DNA of 64,000 bases from Norana najaformis (Eukaryota; Annelida; Clitellata; Crassiclitellata; Hormogastridae): assembly GCA_964023275.1 (NCBI GenBank), contig OZ029914.1:12320341-12384340 (forward strand). Reading direction: 5' to 3'. The position numbers and the translations under genes were made by a program. The notes below the pieces were generated by a model. The model was given only the letters and a program-made list of their open reading frames with translations, made no database searches and was not told the origin of the DNA. Positions 32,403 to 44,250 of the stretch are shown piece after piece (within the stretch, counting starts at the first letter, position 1; each line of letters opens with the position of its first letter).

Positions 32403-34755
32403 CACTGGACAACAAATTTTTACAAAAGTCATGTTACTGAAATGAAATTAGTCAGTTCTTATCAATTTGTATGTGCTGAACACGAATATGACAGTGAAAA
32501 TGCCGAATTGGCTCTAGTTTTTTTGTAATCTGAAATGAAGTAATTTTATATCGCACAATGCATGCCAATAGTGATACACTTACAGTTAATATTTGTAAAA
32601 ACCAGGTCATAGACTAGTTCTTCGATTTTTTTGCCTGTCTCTTGTACAGCTGTTCGGGAGCATCTCTGCGGAGTGTCCAGCAGTAGTCAGCCAACATTGT
32701 AGTGGACCATTTTCCCTGGTACCTTTGCTCCATTGTTGCGATATCTTGATGAAAACGTTCGCCATGTTCGTCACTAACCATACCACAGTTGTCAGGGAAG
32801 AAATCGAGATGGGAATGAAGGAAATGCATCTTCAGAGACATATTGCAGCGAAATTTCTGGTACTGCTTGAGCATGTCTTCTACTAGTTCCTTGTAGTTTT
32901 CTGCCCTAACATTCCCCAGAAAGTCTGTAGACACTAGACGAAAAGCATTCCATGCTTGTTTCGCATCACCCTCCAGCAAGTTGTTGAAGCGGTCATCTTT
33001 GAAGAGTTCTCTAATCTGAGGACCCACAAAAACTCCCTCTTTAATCTTTGCTTCGCTGAGTCGAGGGAATTTTTCATGCAGGTATCGGAAAGCTGGCGAA
33101 GTGCGGTCCATGGCTTTCACGAAGTTCTTCACCAAACCTAGTTTGATGTGAAGGAGTGGTAGTAGGATTTTGTGAGCCTCGACCAGAGCTGGGTGCTGGA
33201 TATTCTTCTGTCCAACTGCCATGTTTTGTCTGGGAGTCCATTCCTTCCGCACGTAGTGCAACTCTCTTGCTCGGCTATCCCACTCACACAAGAAACACAT
33301 ATATTTTGTATATCCTTGCTGCAGTCCCATTAAAATGGCAACTACCTTCAAATCACCACACAGGTGCCATTTGTACCTGTTATAGTCAATGGAATGCAGT
33401 AGCTGTTTTAGGTTATCGTATGTCTCTTTCATGTGGACAGCATGCGCTAATGGAATAGATGGAAGACGGTTTCCATTGTGCAAAAGCACAGCCTTAAGAC
33501 TCAGTGTTGAAGAGTCTACAAAGAGTCTCCATTCTTGTGGGTCATGAGTGATCTGTAAGGCATTCATGAGGTCGTCAATATTGGAACAGAATACCAGATT
33601 ACCTTCCTTCATAAAGAAAGGTTCCGACTGCTGATGGCGCTTTCTATATGAAGTAATTGTGACATCTTCTTCTAGAAGATTCCATTGTTGGAGTCTTGAT
33701 CCTAGCAATTCTGCCTTGTTTTTGGATAAGTCCAAATCACGAACAAGGTCATTTAGTTCTTCCTGTGTTATTCTGTGTGGGGTTGATGATGCACCACAGT
33801 GAAAATCGGGATCACTGCACGCTGACGGACCAGGAGAAGAACATGTCGGCTCACCCTTGTCCTCATCAGATGAATCAAGGAAAATATATTCTGCTGGAGG
33901 TTCTGGAATAGGAAGTCCATCACCATGTGGAACTGGTCTCAATGCTGACGGAATGTTTGGCTAGACTATTGTCGACTTCTTTTGCTTCGTTATTCCACCG
34001 GAAAGAGGAGGAACCAAGCAGAAGTAACAGTCATCTACGTGGTTGCTTTGCTCTCTCCACACCATGGGAACTGCAAACGGCATTGATGGTCTTTTGCCAT
34101 TCAACCACTGTGAAAGCTGTGTTGTACATGTAGCACAGCATATATGCGGGGCCCATGGCTTGTCTTGGTCACCAACCCTGCATTCGAAGTAAGCATGATA
34201 TGCCTTCTTGACTTGATAAGTGATACTTTTCTTCTGGTTGGCAAATGTCACTTCCCCACAAATGTAACAAAAGTTGTCCACAGTATTTACGCACTTCCGA
34301 GGCATTACTGTTCTGTATTGTATCTAAATGGATAAAGTAATAATAGTTTTATAAAACAGTAACTTAAACTGTCTCGCACAAAGTCTGTAATATTGTAAAT
34401 GCTCAACCGTTCCGACTCGCTTTATATAGTACACTGCTGACGTCATCTTACGTCAGCAGCCGACTGGCTGTAGTTTTACATTGCATCAGAAAATGACGTA
34501 ATCAACTGTGCATGATGTGTCCATGATGGGATTATGCAATGAGGTGGAATATTACATCATTCTAGACTTATTTAGGATATTGTCGCAGTCCTACTGCATA
34601 AATTTACATGGTGAAACATAAAAAATGAACTATATGAAATATTTTCAAAACGAGAGCCAATAAAAAATTTTTATGGTTATATTCGTGTTCAGCACACCAA
34701 GATGCTACACATTAGGGCCTTTTCCAGTCAGTAACGATTTCTATGTTGATCAGTG
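32403..34755 (-). mobile_element. TTA/CACTGG DNA transposon, copy 2 (2353 bp, nearly intact)
   Basis: Ends CACTGGACAACA (left) and TTGATCAGTG (right) are imperfect inverted repeats. TTA flanks both sides (32400-32402, 34756-34758). The intron of copy B keeps the uninterrupted target CATTACTTATATTATG, which proves a 3-bp TTA duplication. Its length is exactly that of copy 3. It sits in the intron between Ig1 and Ig2 of copy C, in antisense orientation. Confidence 0.93.
32614..34305 (-). pseudogene. Transposase of the CACTGG family, copy 2 (one nonsense codon)
   Basis: It reads as copy 3 (50115-51806) throughout but for one premature stop, a TAG in place of the TAC codon at about residue 115, between the zinc-binding part (33961-34305) and the remaining 442 codons (32614-33942). 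Apart from that, only a handful of amino acid differences are visible (for example N/I in LLHNGN, Y/S in TKYMCFLC, D/N in FFPDN). The core acidic residues are unchanged. The stop is probably a recent mutation after insertion. Confidence 0.9.
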
Positions 34756-34758
34756 TTA

Positions 34759-35017
34759 TATTACGCTTGCGAAATATGTCGACGAAACCTTTGAAACCCA
34801 ATTAAATAACCAGATAATCACTCTATGTGGACAAAACATTGGCTATTTAAAAACTTTTCAGAGAATTACTATGCTAGTAAACTTGAAAGTGAACCTGTTG
34901 AGGCCAGTAGAATTTCATAATCTTATCTAAACTAAAAAGTTACTGTGTTTTTGTCGATTGATTACAGTCAGATTGTCTGAAGAATTTCTACGATATTGCA
35001 AATGTAATGTGTTATAG
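34759..35017. other. Rest of the copy C intron before Ig2
   Basis: Aligns with the corresponding intron of copy B (CCGACGAAAGCC / TCGACGAAACC, AATAACCAGATAA). Non-coding. Confidence 0.6.
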
Positions 35018-35341
35018 ATGACGATCCAGTCTGCAAATCTAATATGTGTCTAACCGGAGTCATTGGACCAAACACTTGCGACATAGAACCAGAGGAAATC
35101 AAACTTTCGTGCAGCATAACGTACCACGGTAACACTTTTCCAATTTTCCAATGGAAAGCGAGCGAAGGTAATCAAACCTTTAAAGAGGGACTGTCCAACT
35201 TCACCATCAATAAGAATGAAGTCACCTACACACTAACGATGAAAAGTACACTTGATCTAAGTAACTCTTCGTTTATTTGCCAGACGACGAGAGCTTCCAG
35301 GAGAAACTATAGCTGTTCATCTGACGTCATACAAATTTTAT
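35018..35341 (+). CDS. Copy C exon 3: Ig-like domain 2
   Basis: 324 nt, phase 1-1, from a GTTATAG acceptor to a GTGAGT donor. It reads DDDPVCKSNMCLTGVIGPN, IKLSCSITYHGN, IFQWKASEGNQ, VTYTLTMKSTLDLSN and SSFICQTTRA. The two core cysteines (LSC, FIC) and tryptophan are present, with extra cysteines that could form a further disulfide. Intact. Copy B keeps only its first half (6283-6441). Confidence 0.82.
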
Positions 35342-36959
35342 GTGAGTACACATTTTAGATCTGCAGTGAAACAAAGGAAGGTCATCGATGATAATATTAG
35401 TTCATGCGTTTATTACTTTAATTCTTTTACTTTTGCTTACCTTATGTGGAAATGATCCCTCAGAATTATAATATGAGGTTAGAAGTAGAAAACTACATGG
35501 ACAAAATTCGATTTGTAAGTTTTTACACTACTAAAGAATTAACTTGTATTGCTCTTGAAATTAGACTGTCTAAACTTTCAATACTAAAACGCACCTTTGC
35601 TGAATTGAGGATGGCGAGATACGAAGGTTCAAGAATAGTACAAATGTGGCTCATAACAGATTGGATACTGGTAATATGCAGATGGCATTTCGACAGAGGA
35701 AGGAAACGAACGAAAGTAACCCGAAGAACATAAGAAGGAAAGAGTGCAACCATACAAAATTGTTTCTGCTAACAGACATTCTAAAAACGGCCGACAAGCT
35801 GATAACACCTGAAGATCCCAGTTACTAATACCAGTTTTAGGCAGAAGATATTCCTGATTGATTCGAAAATACTGCTATGAAAATTGCTAGTTCTGAGTAG
35901 TTGTAAGTAGACCTACGTTGTGCGTACATAATACAGCATTATAAAACCGATTCAAGTTTTTGTGTTTTAGCTGATGACCCAAAACAAACGCTGTAAGTGG
36001 CATCGCTCGCAGCCAAGAGTAATTGTTCGCATTCGCATACTGCTAGAAGGTGGACGAACAACTATCATTTGTGTTTAGTACACTTTTTATACATTTGCTG
36101 CGATGGATGTTGACGGAAACATGCCAAGCGCGGATAAAATGGCAGTTATATAATTATATCTCGATCTGAAAGAGACGCCAAAGTTACTTAATTGTATCAC
36201 TCTAAATTGTACCATGAATTTGCATGTATAATGAACATCGCCAACGCTTGCTATCAATGTCTTTAACCTACTTCTTTTGGCAAAGAGTTAAATAGAAACC
36301 TTGCTCCGTTGCTCTACGGTGGAACGTAGAGGAACCGCTCATGGCCCGCTTTTCGGACCTTTGATCCGCAGTGGAAGATTCCAAGGTCCCATACGCGAAG
36401 ATTTGTAAATTTGTGAATATTTTTAAATGAAGTCATGCAGAAGACTGTAGGCTTACGTACTGGTCAGTGCAACTCTTGTAACTGCATCATAACTGAAACA
36501 AAACGAAGGTTGTTGACTTGTGTTAAGTGAACTGCGCACTATACCACCTGGGATATATACAAGGTGTTTCATATTATAATGCCCCGTATTGTAATGTTAC
36601 ATTTTCCCTCTGTATGTTAAAAAAATTAACGTCAAAATTATAGCCGTAACCTATTTTAGAAATATAGTCTCTGAAGTACATGTAGATTACTCACATGCCC
36701 TATTCATGTCACTGTCAAATGTGACCATGCCTGAGAAAACCCTAACAAAGTTGAAAAAGCAATCAGTTGACATTTTGTATCCAGCAAGACCAAGTGCTTG
36801 GTCTTCTTTTGTTTTCAGTCACTGGGATATTATTTCTTGAGGCTCGTAACTTGGCTGTTTTTAACTCAGCTGTTTCTCTCACTAAATAATTATGTATATG
36901 GCATTTGCAAGTTGTCATATATGTATAATTGTATGTACGTGACATATGTAAAATTAACG
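35342..36959. other. Copy C intron, no recognised gene
   Basis: Ordinary AT-rich intron; no domain-bearing ORF. Part of a 5.4-kb intron that also holds a LINE piece and the gypsy fossil. Confidence 0.45.
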
Positions 36960-37345
36960 TTATGTGCCTGTATCTCCAAGAATATCTCTGGGTAATTCAT
37001 TGGTTTCCAGTCGGTGTGATTACTGTAACCTGCTTCTTACTGGTATCACAAAGTCATTGGCTAGAGTCCTATCGAATACATCTAGATCTAAGCATAATAA
37101 CCATGTGCTTCAATTCGTTGTGTTGACTTTCCAATCAGTACAGGATTTATTTTTGGGGCTGATAGTAAATAAAGCACAGAACTTTAACCAGTACTTAAAA
37201 TGTATCCCTATTCCACAGATTTATTACTCTTCAATTAGGTCGTCTAATTAACTTTCTCTTGGTTGAACTAGAACTCTTCTTGGTGAACGAACTTTTTGTT
37301 GCTAGACCTAATTTCTGAAATTCTCTACCCGTATGTGTTCGTACC
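36960..37345 (+). mobile_element. L2/CR1-like LINE RT C-terminal fragment
   Basis: Contains NSLVSSRCDYCNLLLTG, the usual SSRVDYCNSLL word of these LINEs, then broken frames resembling the HWLPI and RPNFWNSLP regions. Inactive. Confidence 0.65.
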
Positions 37346-37377
37346 TGTTATTGTGCTGTGTCATTTTGGTCTAGGGT

Positions 37378-39950
37378 CTATTTCGTTTTCAGCCAGCTTA
37401 TCCACCCTTCAATGCATACATACATAAATGCATACATATATACATACATAACTACAAGGACGTGAAGCCCAGACTTACCGAGTGCAGCCTTCGAGTGAGT
37501 CTTAACCCCTTCGCTCACGTGAACAAACATTTCGCCTTGAACTTCAATTGATTGAAGACGAGGGTCATTCGTTGCAACCGTATGATGAATCAACTTACAA
37601 AGAGCCACAGCACTGGGCACACAACAAAAGCAACAAAAACACAGAAAACAATACGATACGAGCGCTATAGTGGATATTTCATGCACTTCTATGTCTAGGT
37701 CTGTAATCTCGCCCCTGCTATTGACGATAATTTTGAAAAGGCATCTGAGACCTGTACTCTTCCCAGGTTTGTATTTCACACCTATGTCGTATTGTTGCAA
37801 TCGTAAGATCATGCTTTGAAGTTACCGTGATGCGGAATAGATGCATTTTTAATAATAAATTTAATGGCTTGTGATCGGACATCAGAGTGAGGTATCTACT
37901 ATGCGAATAAGTGTAAAATATCTCACATCCCGCACCACGGCCAATAATTCTCCATCGATATTATCACGTCGATTTTCGACATCTCTCGATGCTTTATTTG
38001 GCTAATGCTATGCGTCTGCCATCTTGAATGTGGGAGGCACCAAATCTTTTCATGCTTTCGTCCACTACAGCAGTTGTAGGCTTCGTCTGATCAAAATAAG
38101 CCAAAGTGACTTCCTATCAAATACACTGTCATGTCATGGAATGTCTTTTCATAGGTGGCCGTCCAACCGAATGAACTATCTTTCCTTTATAGATAGCGAA
38201 CTGAGTCTGTTAGCTGACTAATATCTGGAATAAATGGCCGAGGTAGGTTACCATACCTATAAATGTATGTAACTCTGATATGTTTTCTCGCGATTTTATT
38301 TGCTTTATGGCCAACACTTCCTCCAGATTCGACTGGGTTCCATCTTTGCTGAATATAACTACACAGAACTTGATTCACTTCTATTTAATTTTGAAGTTTT
38401 TATGATTCAACGTTAGTCCAACTGCTCTGCATCTGACCATCAACTTGGTCAAATTGCGAAAACTGCAGTCATATTCTGATTTTGTTCTGCCGCAGGTCAT
38501 CTGCTATTCCGTTCACATCTTGTCATCCATCAGTGATTTAATCCATTCTGGCCTGGAATAAATCCTGGCTAACTCAGATCTAAGTCCAAAAGACTGTACC
38601 GGCCGAATGGTGTATTGACTGTTGTGAAATAGCTAGATTCTTGGTCTATCGCACTATTCCAGTATCTTTTCATGGCATCAGGGATGGGGAAAACTGCTGC
38701 TTCCGTCATCCTCGGGTAAAACAACTTCTGAAGTAGGCAAGATGCAATGTTGTCTTATAATTAATTAATATAGGTGCTTGCATTCAGACACATGCTTTGT
38801 TTCCCATTCGGCGTTCTGCAATATACTTCAGAGCTCACCCATGCTGTTTGTTCTCCATTTTATTTTTACCTTGGCTACAATATTATCCTACCAATATTCG
38901 TCCAATAGCTTTCCCTATGTCACCTGTTAAAGCTAGAGGCACCATATGAGGATCACTGATGGAACTTCTCATGTGGTACAGACTCTGCAATTTTCCTATT
39001 CGAGTAAAACAACCAGGAAAACAATCCACTAAGTCTTTCTTCGTATCAAGATTTATATCGGTTTCAGTGTATCCTCGTTCATTTTCAAATTTAGACTGAT
39101 TATGCCCGAACCCATAATTGCTGCTAATCCGAATATCGATGGCCCTTGGATTAAGGTAACAAAAAATGTGACATCTTAGAGACATCTCCACATGTTTGGT
39201 CTAAAGCACAGACTTAATATTGGTGGATTTTTGCATGTCCATCCGCCGTAAAATAATGTTGGAACTTGCACTAAGTACTACGATTAGAAGTGCCGTTTAC
39301 AAAAGTCTCCATATTGTTCGGGACCATCCACTTTCAGACTGACACTGGCAGAATGTTGCCTTGTGTTCCTATATTGAGTTTTATCTTACATTTTATCCAT
39401 CTTTGTCCTGCTTTTACCGTGCACATAATGAAACGTAAATCTCTTTCAAGCTCTCATTAATGGTTTTAGTTTTAACAGGTTTAAAACTTACCCCTTCAGT
39501 GTCTTCCGATTGCGGTTCTTTTCCACCATCTCTTCATTCCATATCCTGGAATCGCCTTCAGTTGCGTTGTCTACTAGACTTCTGCACCTGCTTTTTTTGC
39601 ACATTTTCCCACAATGTCCGTTTCTTCTGCAATTTGCTTATGCTATTTAAAATAGGGTACAATCGATCACTAGATTCTTTATGTTGTTTTCTCATCTCTG
39701 ACTCATCCGGTTACCAGTAAATGCCAGTTGGCGTCTCTAGAGTCTCTAAATTTACATACTGCTGCTTCTTTAATGTTCCAAAGAGAAGTTTTCCGTTAGA
39801 CTTTCTTCGATTTCTCTGAAGTCAATAAATTTACATCTAGTAGAGTGAATTCTGCATCCGACATGAAATCATCAATAGCTCGTTCTTCATGCTGTCGAAA
39901 CAAGCTAGTCTTGACTTTAAATTCGATCGAAAATGATGTTAAAACTTAGG
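37378..39950 (-). mobile_element. Ty3/gypsy LTR retrotransposon fossil (gag knuckle to RNase H)
   Basis: Read on the minus strand, it retains in order traces of a CCHC gag knuckle (about 39570-39640), an aspartic protease region (about 39300-39380), reverse transcriptase (about 38480-39190) and RNase H ending near YKPGK at about 37750. No flanking LTRs were identified. It is broken by many (a dozen or more) interruptions and looks old. It lies antisense in the large intron of copy C. Confidence 0.75.
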
Positions 39951-40708
39951 AAAAAAATTTAAAGTCTGTCATCCAATGTGCAACTTTTGTAGTTTCATAA
40001 CGAGAGTCCTGACCATAAGACCATATATGACGACTTGTCTTTATTAGGTCTTGCGTGTCACAAACAGTTAAAAATCAGCTCACTTACTGATGAGAAATTT
40101 TCGAATTCTTCGACAAGATTGGCTGCTTCCCAGTTAATGTTGGGTGTCCTAATTCCTAACAGTGACGAAGCCATTTAGATGTTGACTGTCTGCTGGCGCT
40201 CGCTTAGGCACTGTTCGCACCGTTTAGCATATACTTCTGACACTGTCTTGCAATTTGTGGCTATTTATTTTTAAAAGAAAACATGATTATGGCTGGACGT
40301 ACTGGTCAATAGCTAATACAAAACTGAAGTGGTTGGCTTGTGTTCAGTCAATAGTGTACTCTACCACGTGTCATATGTAAAAGAAGTTTAAAAATCTTGC
40401 GCACCAATATAAAGTCATAACACATGCTAATGCATCGCAAAACTGATCACATACTTTCCAGCTTACGCCGGTACTAAATCTGACTGTGCGCAAACAAGGT
40501 TACTTGGAGTCTGCTCAGCAGGATCGAACCCGCAATCGTTGGATTACAAACCAAATTTGTTACCGAATAGATCGGCGTGTAGCGCCAATTAGACCATTGT
40601 CTTAAATTTTCTAAATGGTCATTTTTCAATTATATTATTTCTGTGTCAACAGTGTACATGTATGAAGTATATTGATATTTCAACGCTTTTGATATTTAAT
40701 TCAATCAG
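39951..40708. other. End of copy C large intron
   Basis: No protein recognised. It contains the tRNA-like sequence at 40515-40612. Confidence 0.4.
40515..40612 (-). repeat. tRNA-like sequence (Thr-TGT-like) or SINE head
   Basis: The minus strand has an A-box-like TGGTCTAATTGG, an anticodon-stem-like TTGG..TTTGTAA..CCAA with TGT in the loop, and a perfect B box GGTTCGATCC. The A-to-B spacing is about 20 bases too long and no acceptor stem closes, so a tRNA-derived relic is more likely than a working tRNA gene. Confidence 0.4.
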
Positions 40709-40954
40709 ATGTCTTCAGCAGCAACGTCACAATTAACATGACAATGAATGACGAAGTCAGTTGTTTCGCGAACACCAGCCAATGGTGCAGTTACAAGTGG
40801 AAATGGTTAAGTGACTACGACTGGATCTCTGTGACTGATGGTCAGACTTTGAAACCGAATAAAGTTGGATGGCATCGGTGCGAAGCTACGTGTTCTTTAG
40901 GGTACAAGGCATGTACAATGGAGGTCATGTATGCTGAGGTTTATTCATCTCCAG
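40709..40954 (+). CDS. Copy C exon 4: Ig-like domain 3
   Basis: 246 nt, phase 1-1, from TCAATCAG to GTGAAC. It reads DVFSSNVTINMTMNDEVSC, CSYKWKWLSDYDWI, LKPNKVGWHRCEATCSLGY and CTMEVMYAEVYSSP. The B-strand cysteine, a tryptophan core and a late WHRC word fit a short membrane-proximal Ig-like fold with additional cysteines. The exon is intact. Assignment to the Ig superfamily is less certain than for exons 2 and 3. Confidence 0.75.
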
Positions 40955-41515
40955 GTGAACGTATTTCATTTCTATCACGGAATCTGGCTCTGAATTGCGA
41001 TGGCCACCTTATCTTCCATGTTGTTGTTTGTTGACCATCATAATTTGAACTCATCTTTTTCACTTTTTTGCAATTTCTTATCTTTCTTGTTGTTGAGGGT
41101 TGCTCATCATAATTTGCTCTTATCGTTGGCATTTATGTTGAGTTTAGGTTGCACTGGTTTTCTTTTTTCCTCGAGCTAAAATTCTACATGGATGGGACAC
41201 TTTTAACTTTCTAAAGTTCTGATCCGAAACTGTGCATTTTAAATCGCCTGCTTGGACCGATTTGGCACTCACTTAGCTTTTTCTACGGAAGATTTGTAGA
41301 AGACTATTCGAAGAGGATTTTTTAGGTACTTCGGTACTTTTACTTAGGTATTTTAGGAAGACTTTTCTAACAGAAAATTTCTACAGTTCTACAGTCTTCA
41401 GGAGTCGCTTGAGCTGGACATGTCTATTAATAAATATTTTCATTTCTGACACAATTTATTAATGACAACATTATTATTCTCTTAATGTAACGAAGTAGTG
41501 ATTTTTTAGTTTTAG

Positions 41516-41595
41516 CTACCAGCGGACAAAATCTGTTGCCACTGTTGGTCCTGTTTGCTCTACCAGTGATTCTACTAATCGGTTTCGTCATGTAA
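41516..41595 (+). CDS. Copy C exon 5: transmembrane segment and stop
   Basis: After a TTTTAG acceptor the phase-1 frame reads ATSGQN, then LLPLLVLFALPVILLIGFVM and TAA at 41593. This is a 20-residue hydrophobic helix right at the C terminus. The product would be anchored with essentially no cytoplasmic tail (a GPI signal is possible, as the hydrophobic stretch is C-terminal and follows small residues TSG). In copy B this position is taken by the propeller exon instead. Confidence 0.78.
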
Positions 41596-42795
41596 CGCTG
41601 GAGGAAAAACCGTATGTAAAACCGTGTTTATTATACTTTAAACTTCCAGGGTGATGTTGTGAGTAGTTTGCATAACACAATTACCACCAAAAAGTCAGGT
41701 ATGAACCAAAACGCCTTAGCCACTTCCCTTATTTCCTTTTTGAATGTGTGTGGGTGTGTGCTTATAGTAAAGGCAATGCAGGTCGGTATCGAGAGGAAGA
41801 CAGCTGAGTAGTGCAGTACAGATAGGTAGGCCTAGTCAATGACGGGCTCAACTACTGTAAACTAAAGGTTTAGTACAGAACATGCGGTTGTTACAGTCCA
41901 GTTTTAAAGCGACCAGAGAGGATTAGTTTGCAAGCGATGTCGCTGTCACAGGCGCTTTGGCTTAGTTGATACACCTTCCTAGGTCACATTTTATTAGCAG
42001 TCTACTTCAGGCTTACTACGATCTTACAAACATAATCTGCACTCGTTACAGGAGTCGGACCTATATTGGGATAGTTTTTAAACATTATTTTACCTTCACT
42101 ATAGCCGCCATTGCATGCTTTATCCGATGAATATGAGCAGAATATGAATGTCAGGCAGTTGTCTAGTAAATCCTCATTGTTTACTTCATCGCAACTTTCC
42201 AGAGATTATGACGATGAAAAACATTTTAGAACGGAATTTATAAGGAAAGTTGAGATGAAGACAAGTTGTGATGACTTATGTGGAACATTTCCAAAGAATA
42301 TTGTCACTTTCTGTGTTTTAATTGGATGTGTCATAAAGAACTCATTGCCAGGGTGTCGAACATGAGGAAAAGCTCTGTCTAGTCCTACGCTTTGATTTTG
42401 CAGTGTTTAAATTTGAAATACCAGCAAACAAAGAATTTAGAACAGCCCAGACATTGCGTTTTGTCCTCAATATCATAAGAGTCACTGCAGGAATCCTTCG
42501 AAGAGCGCAGCAGCTTCTTTTCAATGCTCCATCTCTCTCCAGCAGTTTTGGCGGTGTCCAGCTGGTCACTGTACAACGGCTGTGGAGATGTTATAAGTAG
42601 TTTGTTCGACAACCTGCAAACTCTTCGGTAGGCAATTCAATCATTTGCCTACTGAGTTTCTTCCGAAGGCATTCCATACGCCGATCTGGCTGGGCCTGCT
42701 CTACTTTGGCAGAAATTCATTTTGTGACTGTCTGGGAGGTCTTCTAAAGTAGGCTAGGTACGAATAGGCGCAACTTTATCAAGTTCCTTAAGAAC
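41596..42795. other. 3' flank of copy C, no recognised gene
   Basis: Short ORFs only, without recognisable domains. Confidence 0.4.
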
Positions 42796-42799
42796 AACA

Positions 42800-42853
42800 G
42801 CAGAAAGCTGGACCGATAAAGCCGTAGTTTTACGTCTAATTCTGCTCTCCAAC

Positions 42854-42884
<31 letters not shown>

Positions 42885-44250
42885 GATCCATGGGCCAAGA
42901 GCCCGTAGGTGTCCACTGCATGCATTGTCACTTGTCTCCACAGTTCCCGATCTTGTGCTGTTCTTATCAAGGCGTGCAAGTCTTGCTTACACCAATCCCT
43001 TATATCATCTGTCCACTCCCTGTTAGGTCTTCCTCGTCTCCCATTTCCGTCCATAATTCCAACTGTCCTGCAGCCCACAATGTCCTTACAATCCATGTTC
43101 CAACCGTAAGTTCATGCTTACAAGTCTCAGTTTCTGTTGATCTCTCCATTCTCCGGTAGCCAATTTTTCGACCCAACCCCGGTCGATCGGTTGGAGACGC
43201 GGACCTTGTTTGCCCGGGCGACGTCCGAGCCGGGATCCTCTATCTATGATTGTCATTGCATTGGATTTCCTTCGTCTGTTTCCTTTATGATCGGAGTATC
43301 TGCACCCATCCGTTCGACCCTTGCACTTCTCTATGAAATGAGTTCCAGGCTTGGGACTGGCTCTGATATCCTTGTGGCACCAGAGGCGGCGTTGCCGCCC
43401 ACGTTAGCCAGCTGTTTCAGGGTTCCTGCTGAGCCTGTCCACCTCGCGAAGCGCCCTAGGTGGTACCTCGGCCAAGACCTTCACCACTGATGGCATAGCC
43501 TCAGCAGGCATTCCCTTACTTGGCTGTTTTCACCCCTCACCACGTTGAGGTGTGAGTCGGACTTTGAGGGGGCTCTCCAACTACTGGCTTCTATTATTGT
43601 CGATGTTTAATCTTGGTTGCTAGTAATAAACTGTTTCTGAATTCTTTTAAAACCGAAGTTTTTCTCCTAGGCACAAGCCATCAGCTTCGCAAATTTGATT
43701 GGCTCACGTCTATTCAATTGGGTTCCATACTTATCAACTATTGAATGCGCGCTCTGTTTTGGCGTGGTGCTTGATTTCAACATATTTCCTAACCATGTCG
43801 AGGCCATATGCAGATCACCTCAATTTCATATGTGGGATATTCGTAGAATCAGACTTCTTTTGCTTCAACCTCTATTAATCCAATTAGCCAATGCATTGAT
43901 TTCCAGCAGAGTTGACTACTGTAACTCATTACTTATTTGTGTCACTTAGGGTGATCTTCATAAACTACAATTCGTAAAATATTCTGTGGCTAGAACCATA
44001 ACAAAGACCACTAAATATCAAGTAGTTCACAAAGTACAACATTTAAATCAGTCACCTTTCTATGTTCCATGCTCACTCCTAAAACTATTATTTACTGCAA
44101 TCGTTCATTGTACACTCTGACTCTTGCTATGCCCCGTAACCGAAAGGTATTGGGCTCTGGGACTTCTTGTTAGCTGATATAAAGCTTTGGAATTCGCTTC
44201 CCAGTTCAGTTCGTTCTGTTAATTCTTTGGCTTAATTGAGGTCTAGGCTC
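42800..44250 (+). mobile_element. L2/CR1-like LINE RT fragment, split by a nested RTE derivative
   Basis: The left part (42800-42854, TTTACGTCTAATTCTGCTCTCC) and right part (43583 on) together follow the LINE at 21726 (GTACGTCTAATCGTGCTCTCC, then TTGGATGGCTAGTAA). The right part has ALISSRVDYCNSLLIC and an FGILLPSSVRSV-like end. Many frameshifts. The middle is an insertion with its own 11-bp target duplication. Confidence 0.75.
42855..43571 (-). mobile_element. RTE internal-deletion derivative (5' and 3' ends only)
   Basis: Flanked by GCTCTCCAACT at 42844-42854 and 43572-43582. On the minus strand the 5' end (GC-rich leader, 43571 down to about 43066) reaches the start of the endonuclease (VGTWIVRTLWAAGQL), then jumps directly to the RTE C terminus (GIMDGNGRRGRPNREWTDDI and on) with an ATG-repeat tail at 42857-42885. 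The leader and 3' end are complete; endonuclease and RT are missing. The junction word GGAATTA is shared by both parents, suggesting deletion by microhomology or template switching. Confidence 0.82.

Noticed and set aside
32614-33942. 442-codon ORF as an independent host gene
   Set aside because: It is the C-terminal part of the transposase in an element with defined ends, duplicated at 50115-51806.
35971-35998. Micro-exon (CTGATGACCCAAAAC...) with AG and GTAAGT borders in the copy C intron
   Set aside because: It is 22 nt long, which breaks the phase-1 pattern of all other junctions, and it has no counterpart in copy B.
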